Source of the DNA: Metaphire vulgaris
Taxonomy: Eukaryota; Annelida; Clitellata; Crassiclitellata; Megascolecidae
Direction of reading: 5' to 3'
DNA: 64,000 nt
NCBI GenBank assembly: GCA_018105865.1
Contig: CM030852.1
Coordinates: 11,903,245 to 11,967,244 of the forward strand
The notes beneath the pieces are model-generated. The model was given only the letters and a program-made list of their open reading frames with translations. It was not told the origin of the DNA and made no database searches. Of this stretch, positions 1 to 44,758 are shown piece by piece. A program made the position numbers and the translations under genes. Within the stretch, counting starts at the first letter, position 1; each line of letters begins with the position of its first letter.

Positions 1-104
1 ATTGGATTTTATTTATTTCATGCGCGCCACTTGAACTGGTGGTCCGCCAGCTACAAGATAAGTTTATCGGCGGTCCGTGGCCTGAAAAAGTTTAAGAACC
101 ACTG
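1..104. mobile_element. hAT-type transposon end (cut by window edge)
   Basis: The segment ends in AAGTTTAAGAACCACTG. Read on the minus strand it begins CAGTGGTTCTTAAACTTTTT, the usual terminal repeat of hAT (Charlie-like) elements. The other end lies outside the window. Confidence 0.6.
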
Positions 105-756
105 CTCTACACTATATGAACTGTTTATATGAGGCAGTAACGTTTACACGCTCGTTTGCTGGCAGTATGAGTTTGGCTATTAAGAAAGATCAAATATTCC
201 CGCAACTGTGTCCACTTCCCATATGCTAATCCAGGTCCCAGTTACCATTATTATCAGTGGTTACATGCATAGTTGTAAAAAACATAAATATTAAAACAAA
301 AAACATGAAAAAATGTTTTTAAAATAATATAAGAAACATAAAAACATTGCTTAGCCTACTCATGAGGATGCTCAGGACTTGGAAATTGATATGCAGAAAA
401 TAAGATAAAAAACATAAGGAAATAAAAAACATTAAAAACTTGTTTTTTAAGAAAAAATAAAAAACGTAAAAACGTTTTTTTTACATCTATGGTTACATGA
501 GCCAACGTGGTTATACGTTGATAGTCAGTCGTTGTCTGCCAGAGATTTGCCAACCAGGATGACTGATTTAAAACGAAGTAGTTGACTTGTGAACCGATCC
601 TATGTGCTATGTGGACCGATCCTATTTCGAACTTTTCGAAATACGTTCTGTGATAAGTCTTATCCACTGATCTGAAGGACAGCTGTTTGTTGCTATACAT
701 AGGTCTACTCCCCAGTTGAACAGACGTCACGCGACGAAAATACTACTTCAGGTTTC

Positions 757-33320
<32,564 letters not shown>

Positions 33321-33829
33321 ATGGACGATGCATCTTCGCTCCGCAAACAAGAAGCGTCATTATTAGTCCCCGTTCAATTTGACCATTGCGTCAAATTTTG
33401 TCTTCCGTTTAAACCTGATCCTGATCCATATAGTAGTAGTATTTTTTTCAGTGTATTATAGCGCTTTTAATTTTGTTTTCAATTACTGTATATTTGTTTG
33501 CCTTTCCATATATTCTAAAGTTTTCCAGATGCTGTATTTGTTAGTCCAATTCTTCTTATTTTATCTTATATCTGATCATAAAACATTTGAAGTAATCGTG
33601 GTTGTCCTTAATGCTGGGAATAAGAACATATTTGAATTGTTATTTTAGCTTTTCTAAATGTCCATCGTCCTCAATTCTCATCTTACTCTAGTTTCGGACT
33701 GATTTTCATTTTTCAAACGCTACTTGAATATTTAATCTCTCCACCCTCGGAATTAATTATCTCTGACGATTTTAATTTTCAGATGGATACTGATTCATAT
33801 CAGACTATTCAGCTAATTAGCCTATTAAA

Positions 33830-35455
33830 CTTTGTTGATCTTAAGTGTGTTTGATGGAAATGAAGAAGAAATGCTAACAGATATAGTGTGTACAAAAGAA
33901 TGTGTTATCAAGGTTTTGACCAATTTAAAGACAGACAAGAGCCCAGGATTAGATGGCTTACATCCAAAGTTTCTTTATGAGGTTCGAAATGAAATAGGAC
34001 ATGCAATTGCTTTGATAATCAATGAATCACTCAGAACTGGAGTAGTACCACAAGACTGGAGAGACGCATTAGTCAGCCCACTGTTCAAGAAGAGAAAACG
34101 AAGTGAACCAAGCAATTACAGACCAGTGAGCCTAACATCTGTAATCGGTAAAGTTATGGAAAAAATGCTGAAAGAAAGCATTTTGGAGCATTTGACTAGG
34201 CATAAAATTGTTAAAGATAGTCAGCATGGATTTACAAAGGGGCGTCCATGCCTGACCAACCTGTTGGACTTTCTGGAGGAGGTTTTTGATAAGCTAGACA
34301 AGGGCAAGGCAGTAGACATACTGTAATATATTTAGATTTTGCCAAAGCTTTTGATAAAGTACCCCACATAAGGCTGGCTGCCAAACTGAAGTCCTGTGGA
34401 ATAAGGGGCAATATTCTCAGATGGATCGAAAATTGGTTGAAGGGAAGAAGACAGAAGGTTGGCATTAGGGGAGGCCATTCGCAATGGGCAAGAGTTATCA
34501 GTGGAGTGCCTCAGGGCTCAGTGCTTGGGACATTGCTTTTTCTAATATATATAAATGATATCGATAAAGGATTACTGTCCAAAATTTCAAAGTTTGCCGA
34601 TGATACAAAGTTATGCAGAAATATAGACTCGGAGGATGATGCAAAAATTTTACAAGAAGATCTAAGGAAATTGTTTCAGTGGTCTGTGGACTGGCAGATG
34701 CTTTTCAATATTGATAAATGTTCTGTAATGCATGTTGGGAAGTCTAATAATGGTAATGAATATTCTTTAGAGGGGAAGGTTCTAACCACAACAGAAAAAG
34801 AAAGAGACTTGGGGATAATCACCCATAGAAGTATGAATCCATCTCAACAATGCCTGGAGGCAGCAAAAAAGGGAAACCAAATGTTGGGAATGGTGAAAAG
34901 GACAATTGTGAGTCGTGACAAAGAGATAATCATTAAACTTTATAAGTCATTAGTAGGCCTCATCTGGAATACTGTGTTCAGGCTTGAATCCATTCTTGAA
35001 AAAGATATAGAACTTTTAGAAAAAGTAAAAGACGAGCAACGAAGATGGTCAATGGGTGCCATAATTTAAGCTACGAAAAAGACTTCAATATTGTGGACTG
35101 ACAACATTAGAAAGGAGAAGAGAGAGAGGGGATTTGATAGAAACATACAAAATAATGACTGGGAAAGTAGATGTGCCATATGATCGATTCTTTACATTGG
35201 CACACTTAAAGAGGCCACAAGTGCAAATTGTTTAAGCAGAGGGTTGGTCCAAGAAAAAACTTTTTTTAGTGCAAGGGTTGTGGACAAATGGAACAGTTTG
35301 GACGAGGTGGGAGTGACAGTTGAAACAGTGAACGGATTCAAAGGCTATCTAGATAAACTAGGTTATTGAATGCAGATGGTTACATCAGTGGTTTTCACAC
35401 AGGCTTACTTAGCCTCCTAAACCACTTAAAATCACATTATTATTATTATAAGTGT
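33830..35455 (+). mobile_element. CR1-like LINE, 5' truncated and frame-broken, with full 3' tail
   Basis: Reverse transcriptase motifs in order: TDKSPGLDGLHPKFL, NYRPVSLTSVIGKVME, QHGFTKGRPCLTNLLDF, YLDFAKAFDKVPH, ISGVPQGSVLGTLLFLIYIN and KFADDTKLC, then ERDLGIITHRSM. A frameshift near 34320 and another near 34970 break it. The 3' end carries CAGTGGTTTTCACACAGGCT..AAACCACTT and ATTATTATT, the hairpin tail seen alone elsewhere in the window. Confidence 0.93.
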
Positions 35456-35473
35456 GTTTCATTCTCAACTCAT

Positions 35474-35580
35474 GATAAGGGGGCATATTTTTGCTTGTCA
35501 GGTGTGATAAGAGTGAATTTGGGGCGACGGATTTGCCAGAGGCATGGGCGGCAAGAGTGCACGCTACGCCACTGATTTAG
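35474..35580. mobile_element. hAT MITE remnant
   Basis: Contains CATATTTTTGCTTGTCAG and ends CACGCTACGCCACTGA, as in complete elements of this window. The left end is missing. Confidence 0.5.
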
Positions 35581-36570
35581 AGTGCTGATTCCAAATATGG
35601 CATCAGATTTCCTCTATTAGCTCTAGTTTTTGAGATACGTTCATATAACCGTAGACTGTAAGTGCATGATAATTGCCTATATCACATGGCGAAAAATTTG
35701 TGTTGCCCTGTTGCCTTCGAAGTAAGACCTGTTTCTTAGTATATTAATTTATGGGTTCTGATTCCAAATATGGCATCAGATTTCCTATATCAGCTCTATT
35801 TTTTTAGATACGGCCATACATCCTATATTGGAAGTGCATGATGATTATATCTATTTGGTCTATGTAGTTTTTGATTGCTCTCACCTAAAGGTCTTTGTTA
35901 TTAACATTAAAGGTTTCATATTTCCAGAAGAAATAAATTTAAATATATGCAGTGTTATAAATTATATTATTTAATTAAATAAGTATGATTCATGACAACT
36001 GTTATGAGGTAATTGTGGATGCAGGAGCAGCAACAGACATCCAGGACACATTTAGAAATACAATTGCATGTTAAATTCTTGAAGTGTCATTTTTTCTTAT
36101 TTTAAGTGTGACAAAATGAACGACAACTAATTCACTCATTAATATAGTTGTATCTAAATATATAATAGTTGTTGCTTTGAAGATTTTGCTGTTCAAAGAT
36201 AGAATTCGAATAGATTAAGGATTCTTCATTTAACGCATTTTAGTAGAACCAAAATACAAAAACGTCTAAGCCGCATCTCAAAAACTAGAGACGATGAAGC
36301 AAACGGATAACATTTTTGGAATCAGGGCACCAAAATTACTCAAGAACAGGTCTTACTTTTCTGGCAACAAACTGTATATTGACCAATTCATTATAATGAA
36401 ATCTGCATGCTGTAAATAAAAATACAGGTATACATGAGAAGTAGTACATCAAGTAGCGATATATCAAAAGTTGACCTGATTGAGCAAAACCAATATTATA
36501 TGTAGATTTAGAACATTGAAATTGTCCTTAATCTGTTAAGAAAACGTAGACAATAAATTTGCTGTTGACC
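35580..36570. repeat. Fold-back dispersed repeat, second copy (empty site)
   Basis: Matches 10060-10783 plus 12781-13180, including CTGATTCCAAATATGGCATC at both 35585 and 35758 and the inverse words near 36285. At 36158-36166 it runs on without the 2-kb insertion. Confidence 0.85.
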
Positions 36571-36701
36571 AGTATTATAATTATAAACAAAACTCGACGT
36601 TTAATTAATATCGTTCAATGCAATCCTATGTTCAATTGTGAAGGTAAGTTGCATGTAATCTCGTATCTAATCGTGTTCCATCATTCCAAAATTATCCACA
36701 C

Positions 36702-38782
36702 TCAGACGTCGCCATTTCGATATGAAATGTAATCTGAAACAAAACCAATATGGGCGGCGGCGTAAAGAAAAAAATCGGACAAGCTTCCAAAATGTCTCTC
36801 GGTGAAAAATGGGTTAAATTTTAAACGCATAATTTGTGTATGTTTCATGTGAACATCTGCAAAGCCAAGCCTTCGCTGACATCTACAACTAATGTAATTC
36901 AAAAATTTGTCAGTGCGTAATCTCAAAACAACGTTGCCTTCATCGCTATGAATGTCAGCCTGCGTGTCAAGGAGGCCATCCTTGAAAATCTTCCTATACA
37001 GAGAAACGAATCCGAATACGATTTGAACCTGTTTGTCAAATATGGCGCACCATTCACTCGTAATGATCAAAGGAAGCGATCGAAAAACGTTATTTGGTTC
37101 CTGAAAGTAGCGCTCGACTTTTAGCTTCACCTGTCAAACAGGTACCTTCGTTGCACACCTTGATCGCAGCTTTGTAGTCCATAAGGCAAGTGAATAGAAA
37201 ATTGGCTCGATAAGAAGCCGCAACAACAAACCATGGGCTTGGTAAATAGTCGACCATATCCTTTATCAATCTTGATAATATGAGTCGAGCAATATTTGTT
37301 AATGTACTGTTTTCTTTAGCGTTTGATACTAAAACAATATCGGTCTCCAGAGAACAGACAGACTGTGAACTTCCTCTTGTGATCAGCTTTTCAATAATAT
37401 TGTAATCAGAGAATCAGACAATGACACAGATACCTCATAATTTCCGATGCAACCAGATGTCATCGCCTTTTCGAGATAACCGGAGACGGCGGCGACAGCC
37501 AGCTTGTATTCGAGACTCTTTAATAAACATTTCTTCCGCAAACTCACAGTCTTTAGATGTGACAATATCCCCAGATGAAGATATTTTATGCTGCGCATAA
37601 ATTCTTTTGAATTCATAATATGTTTAAAAATCTGGACGGTCGTCTTCCGATCTAGCGGATTAATAACATTTCCATAAATGAAAGTTAGCTGCAGATAAAA
37701 TAACACCTTATTAGGAAGTGAAATCGAAACTTGACCTATTTGACAGGCCTTTGGCATTTCATTCAGGAGCGATCGAACGCAATTGTCTCCTTGGTGAAGA
37801 AGAAACTCGATTTCTTTACTAAAATCAATGTTATCGCTCAAATAATCGATCATGTTATTAGAAGGTATGAAATAGTTGGGACATCGTCGATCGATTAGCC
37901 ATTCGACCATTGTAGCGATCAACTCGACAACAGAAGTCTCTAGGTTCATTTCTTCCCAGAATTCACGAGGTTTTTCTTCACACGCCCAAAGCATCAAAGT
38001 CTTGAAGAAGTAGGTGCTTAGAACCGTTGAGTCTTCTCCACCACAACTCTTCACTACTTCGCTTTTGACCAATCTGACGAGATAATAAATCTGCACCTGA
38101 ACATCTGTTCAACTGTGAATCAATATGAGTTCCGCCTGTGAAAATGAAAATCTCCATTGTGTAGCGTCGTTTGGATTGATCTGATGAGGTTTTGCAACGA
38201 AATGACAACCGCTGTTAACGACTTTATCGATATCACACTTCAATGGCCAATGGTTATTTCGTTTCCTTGTCACCCACTCTGCGGCCTCTGGGGGCCAATG
38301 AGGACAGTGAATAGCTTCAACTTCGTCTGTTTTCAATTGTGTTATATGCTTCCAAGACGAATGATATTGCGAAAGGCTCTCGACAAAATGACTTGCCTTT
38401 TTATGCCGCGTAATATTCAGGATCTTCATGACAGAAGGACCTTTGACTTTTTTCTCCCAAACAAATTCTTATTCTCTCGGTCAACGTAGGGCCTTTGAAA
38501 GAACTGGTTGTCATTATTATCAGTGACAAGTTTTGCAAATCCCGCGTGAACATCTGTTGTGTATATCGTAAGGACTCTGGGTTTAAGTCTAAAATAAGAC
38601 GGGACTATTTCTCCTGGTGGAATGGCAATGAGATCGTCAGGCGAGACAAGAAAGTCAATATCAGTAAGATCTGAAAGCATCAAGTAGAACGGTCGTTCAA
38701 AGAAACTTCCTGTTGGCAAATACGATTGTTTATCTCTTTTTGATAAGAGCCAACAGAGAAATCTTTTGTATCCTCGATCCAT
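36702..38782 (-). pseudogene. Mab-21/cGAS-like nucleotidyltransferase, broken copy (copy 1)
   Basis: Same layout as the intact gene at 52755-54836: start MDRGYKRFLCWLLSKRDK, nucleotidyltransferase loop TGSFFERP and metal site TDIDFL, Mab-21 core HCPHWPPEAAEWVTRKRNNH and FFKTLMLWACEEKPREFWEE, C-terminal TSEWCAIFDKQVQIVFGFVS. It is interrupted by a frameshift in an A run near 38437-38445, a TGA at 38109-38111 where copy 2 has Trp, and breaks near 37383 and 37110-37131. Residues around 140-330 are nearly identical to copy 2, while the two ends are much more diverged. The frameshifts could be assembly errors, but the nonsense change and divergence point to a pseudogene. Confidence 0.85.
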
Positions 38783-41700
38783 TTAACGTAACCGATTGCA
38801 CAGCGCCAATTAGACCGGATATGATTCTTTTAAGGAATGATTATTGTTATTTACATGAAGATCTCGGCAAATGCCATTGTCTAATTTTCACATAGAACTG
38901 AGGACGGGTACTATAAAAATTTACTGGCATCGTGCAATTCTCCAGTACTATTGTTCTTTGACAATGCTGTGCACAAGAACTCTGTTGATGGGTTTGGAAA
39001 TTCCTGTAAGCCCACAGGCATACATCATTAAGTTCAAATAACCTACTGCCTTCTGGTAAGACCTCTTATGAGCTACGAGTAACAAATTATGTTACTTATT
39101 GTATCGTCTATTTCATCATTAGAAATTCAATTTAATTCCATGTGATTGAAGTTACTTCATACCCAGTCGTCTTGACATATAAATCACGTCCATCGTGCCT
39201 GCAGAAATAACGCGACGTCGATTTACCGTTATTCTGGAAAATTGAATATTGTCAACATCTCGGCATATTTGTCGGGAATCAAAATTGTATCGAATAATCT
39301 TTTCACGCAATTACAAAGCTCAGTTAGAGAACTGCAAAAGGTCAATAATGCTCTTACAGTAACGCATCGCCGCCGTGTCGTTTTTCGTTTGTCACATCGT
39401 CACAAGACACGTCCTCTATTCAAGATACTTGTCCGCTTGGCCGATACGGGTAGGGCCCGTGCATTGTTCTCTCCATACATGTTCTCCATACATGTATGAT
39501 TCGCAAGAATGGGCAACTAGAACATGTTTGCCCTCTGGAATGTATAATTCATATGACTGCCAAAACAATATTGCACAATAGTGTAGCTGTGAAATAGTTT
39601 TTCTATAGATTTCAACAATAAACCGCCTATTTAAATTGGACCTCTGCAAGCCGACAGTGAGTTTATACTTCCAACGAGCCTGAAAGGCTAAACTAATACT
39701 AATACCGTGAGTGTATAGACTATGTCCCTGTTTCTGTATGTGTGTGCATTTGAATGTCTCTATACCATGGTGGCTTTCGCTCTATGCAGACTTGTCCATG
39801 GAACATATTTTTCTGCCCATCTCATCTCATCCCATGGCAATTCTTGCATATCCCATCTCAATCCATCACATCCCAGCCCAAGGGAATTCCATTATAATAT
39901 TAATTTGGAATAAGTCTACAGTTCAAATAAAATTTTAAAATTTATGAAAGTTTAGGTTTAGTGTCTACTAAATAGAACTACGTGCACAAGGAGACATGTA
40001 AAACGACAGAATTTATTAACTCTATTAACTTTAATGTTCAAGAGAATTTCTTTTTAAAACGTTCAATGTAAATACGACAATTCAGTGTCATTCTAACGCA
40101 CTCATTCTGTTTCTGAGTCACTCTGCTCATTCAGCACATTATCAATTTCCTGCTGATCGATTGTTTCTAATAATTCAGGTAAATCCAGGCAATCCATGAA
40201 CCACTGCCACAATTTTCTGTCCCATGGGAAATACATATGTGTGCTGTCCCATCCCATGGGGTCTTTCCCATGGGACCTTTACCATGAGAATAACATTCCC
40301 ATTGACAACCTTGGCTTTATGTCTCAGCAAGTACAGCTGTGTGAAAAAGTCCTGCACGTTTCACGTTTCACGCTCCTCACAAAATTTTGTTGTGAGGATC
40401 CATACGGCAAATCCACACAATAATTAGTAAATTCTTTACCAAAAACATCATTACCCGTTAAAATATATTGAGATTTGCATATCCTAAATCATTAATGGTT
40501 ATTCAGATATTCATAAAAATTTCCTATAAATGTGCAAGACTTTTTCAAAGCTGTAACAATGACAAAATCGACGGTGGATATTTTTCACGACCAAAGACAA
40601 TGACATTTGTGATTGGTGTGGAAAATGTCTGCAAGAACTATTTCATGTTGCTGCCAACAGAAAAGATTGGGACAAAACTGTAATGATTGCATCAGACACC
40701 AACGGACGCTGAGCCCACGGTTATTGATGATGATCTTTATTAAATGTTGCTTAACTGTATAACTTGCTAGTTAATAATTTAATTTAATCAATTAGCGCTT
40801 ATTAATAATGTAAATGTGTACTAACTCTAATTAATTAAGTTTTTATTCCTGTAAAACGGACAAAGTATGCGTTGAGCTAGGAAGTTATAAACTGTGGTTA
40901 TTAGTATAGGAGGGCCACGGGCAGGACACGTTAGTTTCCCCGACTAAAAATAACCCTTCTGTAGAGGCGATTTCATGACGGCAAAGTAAGCGGTATAACG
41001 AGTAGCAACAATAATCTTCCGCGTAAGAACGACAGTTCGCTTCCAGCAATAGGTCCCCGAGAGATTGATCGATCTCTCGACTGAGAAAATCTTCTACCGC
41101 TCATGACCGGGAAGAAAGACCCTTAGATACCATGCAGTAACGCTTATAAACCAACGGCTAGATCGAGCTACATAAAACCAGGCCCGGCTTGAGGTCCGGC
41201 GACCGTTAGGCCGCTGTGCGCCGCTAGCGGAGACCCTGACGACGGACGAAGCAGACATGGACATGGGTTCGGTCTACCCATGGGTTGGGTTGGGTTAGGT
41301 CCGAGATTTCCATTTTATGGTGGGTTTGGTTGCCAGATTGTTTTGTTATATTGTACAAACGTGTACATATTAATGATTTTTTTAAATTACTAGGCCCCTA
41401 CATATTTCTCTTAATCTGGCACGTGGGACACTTTGACAGTAAACATTATGGGCCCCAGGCGATGTGCGAAAATGATGCAATTGTAATTACAATTTTTGGT
41501 TTTCACTCATGCATTATTTTAAAATTTCTGTCCGCGCTCAAAATGAAATTATTAGCATTGTTGATGCCAGCATTCTTCGATGTGATTGGTCCAGGGTGGG
41601 GCCCATTTGTCTCCTGGCAACAATTATTTTCAGGTCCAGTAGTAGTTGTAGTAGTAGTAAACTTCTTTAGCGCCATTGTTGTAGCACATTAGCACCAGTC

Positions 41701-41966
41701 GATGGTCGCTTCAGTGAAAAAATCATAGTCGTGATCTTGTCCATGGTGATTTGAGGTTGTAATACAGAGGCCAGTCCAGAGGTCAGACAGGTTAGGCATA
41801 TTTCAAAATTAAAAGTAATTAAATAATATTGCTGTACGATAACATGTATACTGTATAGATAAGTCTAACCAAACTACCTAACATAAGAAACTACAGTATA
41901 AAGCGAACATAATTGGCGTTCCATTATCCATTAGCTGCAAAATCGATACAAAAGCTTATATCTGAA
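38783..41966. other. Intergenic stretch without a gene
   Basis: No open frame with a recognisable domain. 39785-40310 is rich in CCATGGG/CCCATGGG words related to the ends of the hAT element at 55793-58513. 41264-41310 has ATGGGTTGGGTTGGG. 41640-41790 carries a CTTCTTTAGCGCCATTG repeat like those at 9338 and 16606. 40900-41250 is unique and GC-richer, with no identity found. Confidence 0.5.
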
Positions 41967-42108
41967 TTAGAGTTTCTTTAGAGCTTTACTCAACTTGAGC
42001 ATGTCTTTTTGAGAAAATGTTTGTTTCAACACGGAATAGAATGACTCGGGAGCATTCTCAAGCATCGCTTTGTACTCGATCAAAAGAGTTCCATCAAAGT
42101 CCTTGAAC
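41967..42108 (-). CDS. SAM-domain exon 2 (C-terminal half, stop)
   Basis: Encodes FKDFDGTLLIEYKAMLENAP, SFYSVLKQTFSQKD and LKLSKALKKL, then TAA. It completes the Trp split across the intron (TG|G) and finishes a sterile alpha motif begun in the exon at 42571-42724. Acceptor ATTTGCAG. Confidence 0.85.
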
Positions 42109-42570
42109 CTGCAAATATTAATACGCAGCACAGCATCTCAAGTAGCAGACCAATCATAAATGCATTATTGCAACCATTGCATTTACAAAGCAACTGAATT
42201 CTTGAAATCTAGACTTAAAGCGCAACCATTCCAGTCGGAGTTTCCTTCCTATTCAGTATCACTGATTCTCGCAATGAATGATCTCTGAAATGGCCTACTG
42301 ATCCCGGCTCTTTTGCAAATAGATTTGTGTCCTTTTTAGTTAAAGAACTGAAAATTGTTATTCATTTATTTTGTTGATATTTATTACTTTTATTGTAATT
42401 TAACGTGATCATCGTCATCATCTTCCTCGCTGTCGTCTTCATCGTCATCATCGTCGTCTTTAGCGTCAGCATCTCTCAAGTCAACCGAAATTCATCTGCG
42501 TCCTTTGGTTCATTCACTCTTACAGAACATATTAAGTCGTTTGAAATAGATAATAAAACTTAAAATTTAC

Positions 42571-42724
42571 CAGTCCTGAAATTCTTCCAGTTTGTTGTCC
42601 TGCAGCCACAACACTATTTCTTCCGAAGTCCAGGTAGCGTATTTTGAGATGCGATCTCCTGAAGACCCAGTTGTCGGCACAGAGGCTTTTGTGACTGTGT
42701 CAACGTTGGAATCCAGTTCATCTG
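42571..42724 (-). CDS. SAM-domain exon 1
   Basis: Encodes a Ser/Thr-rich linker and then TWTSEEIVLWLQDNKLEEFQ, the first helices of a SAM protein-interaction domain; the exon ends DW, split TG|GTAAAT. Incoming phase is 1 with either acceptor (42724 or 42721), the same phase in which the TIR exon at 48191-48402 leaves. It is either the C-terminus of a separate gene or an alternative 3' end of the TIR gene. No upstream exon of its own was found. Confidence 0.8.
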
Positions 42725-42952
42725 CTGTGTGTTGAAATAATTGATTCACTAACAGACATTTGTCTGAATTGCATTTTACAAAACGAATAAAAGAACTGAC
42801 CATCTATCAAGAATATCAGGACGATTTTTAAAAGTTTGTCAAAAATCTCTGTTTCACCGGGAATATGTAGTAATACATATTTGTGAATGCACGTTAGGTC
42901 ATTGGGAAAATGAAAAACCACAAGTGCGAGGCGATCGGAGATGAACAGATTC

Positions 42953-43022
42953 CTAGCATCGGATTCGAACCCGCCACCTTCCGATTGCGTGGCAAGAATC
43001 CTATCGCTACTCCAGAGACGTT
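42953..43022 (-). mobile_element. tRNA-like SINE head
   Basis: Minus strand: TGGAGTAGCGATAGGATTC then GGTGGCGGGTTCGAATCC (B box). tRNA-like spacing but no complete cloverleaf. Confidence 0.55.
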
Positions 43023-43256
43023 TGTTAAGTCGTTGAAATAAAATAATTTATTAGTCGCATCCCTATTCCGGTGTAGTTCAAAGGATATAAAAATCGTAGA
43101 AATTGAAAAACATTTTCAATACGCTATATCAACCAACTCAACCAACCTTTTTCAAACATGCAGGAATTACAGTCTCAATCTCTTTCGTTTGAGATTTATC
43201 GTTTTCTTTATATCTCATATCTGTATACTAGTTTCCTCCAACTCACATGTTTAATG

Positions 43257-43445
43257 CAGTGTTTAATCTAGGCCGTTTCCGGGGGAAAATCGCCCTCCCC
43301 CCCGGAAATTTCAAATTCACCCCGGCAATTTTGGAATACTGCATGGACTAACAGCGGCCCTTAGCAGAATTCCCCCCGGCTTTGTCAGTTCCCTCCGGCT
43401 TTTTGAGTTTCCCCTCCGGAGTCCAGGAGTCTAGATTAAACACTG
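43257..43445. mobile_element. hAT MITE, TSD GTTTAATG
   Basis: Ends CAGTGTTTAATCTAG and CTAGATTAAACACTG, perfect 15-bp inverted repeats. Exact duplication GTTTAATG at 43249-43256 and 43446-43453. A piece of the same family is at 1647-1670. Confidence 0.95.
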
Positions 43446-43537
43446 GTTTAATGCATGACCAAAAGTTACTTTAGGGGACTACATAATCTGCTTAATTTTA
43501 TTCAACTTTCAGTTATCATTTGCCAATTAAAAACAGC

Positions 43538-43539
<2 letters not shown>

Positions 43540-43592
<53 letters not shown>
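43540..43592. repeat. (ATT)n microsatellite
   Basis: About 17 ATT units. Confidence 0.95.
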
Positions 43593-43595
<3 letters not shown>

Positions 43596-43916
43596 AACGT
43601 ACCGATTAACTTATTAGCCTATTGCTAACAATCATAGTGCTTGGACCTATAGCTTGGGTTTCGCGTGATGGTTAAAGGCCTGTTATCATTGTTCCGATTT
43701 ATTACTATGCTATTAAATAGTGGAAGAATTGATTACTCCAAATATCAACTATAGTCTATAGATAGATAGCACATGGAAGTATTCAACTAATAAGTCATGT
43801 TTTTGCTACAGAAACCATGCAAATCTAACGCAATTAAAAAAATTGGAGCAGAGAAGATGACCTATTGATCAATCAATTAATTAATCAATCAGTCAATCAT
43901 TGTTTGTCTAGATAAA

Positions 43917-44758
43917 TTAAGTATTTATCTCATAAATGTCCAACTTCTTTCCACCCTCGTGGACCAAGATCAACTGTTTTTTCTCTCCGACGTAACAAAT
44001 CCTCTCTGGTTTTCTGATTCCAAAGTTATTTTCCCTCAGAATTTCGTCGACCCAGTTGAGCTGCTGGTCGAAAAGCACGACCCGGTTCTTCAGGCTATCG
44101 ACCACGTAGACCCGACCGTCCTCGTCGACGGTCAGATGCAGCGGACAGTTCATCTGGCGGACTCCGTCACGCGGGTAGAACTGGCGCACGACGCTTCCGT
44201 CCCTGGCCCAGCAGGCAAAGACCGTGACTCAGCACCTGGCTGTCCTTCCACCCGTGGCTGACGACGAACTCTCCTCCGGACTTCGTCTCGATCGCCTGTT
44301 GCGGCTTGTCGATGTTCAGCGGTAGAGAGACGGTGTTGGTCCGTATCCCAGCGGGGCTGTAGCTCTCGAGAACCGACGGGCTGTTCCCTGCGAAGGACGT
44401 GAACAGTTCCGTCGGTTTTGGACACCGACAGTGGTCAAAGGCCAGTCGATACCGGTCAGCCAACGGGTCACGCGGTCGTCGGGTAGGGTGATCCTCCAGA
44501 CGCACTTGGAGTTGCCCTCGTCGGTGACGTAGAGACAGTTGTTGATGTGGCACGCTGCGATGTCGTTCGGTTTGGCGACGTCTTTGGTTTTCAGGTCGCG
44601 AAGTTGAACGAAGGGACTGTCTGCCTGGTAGACGTGGATCGAACTGTAACGGAAAAGCGTCGACGAGCTGAGGACGTAGAGCATGTTTTGTAGACGCGTC
44701 ACGCCGTGACCGACGGATTTGTCTACGCGTGTCAACAGACGCAGTGTGGGACAGGTGT
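43917..44758 (-). CDS. TIR gene exon 5: NHL-like beta-propeller, two frame breaks
   Basis: Encodes repeated blade-like segments: VGHGVTRLQNMLYVLSSSTL, AKPNDIAACHINNCLYVTDE, then LFTSFAGNSPSVLESYSPAG and GGEFVVSHGWKDSQVLSHG, then ACWARDGSVVRQFYPRDG, CPLHLTVDEDGRVYVVDSLK and the stop. The frame shifts near 44413-44424 and 44215-44226, each by one missing base. GC-rich compared with its surroundings. Confidence 0.8.

Noticed and set aside
33321..33830. Search for a Nudix-like or kinase domain after the TRPM coiled coil
   Set aside because: The frame stops at 33320 and the following sequence is AT-rich with no domain motif before the LINE.
36702..38782. Treating copy 1 as several small genes
   Set aside because: The four open frames align end to end with copy 2 in order; they are one broken gene.
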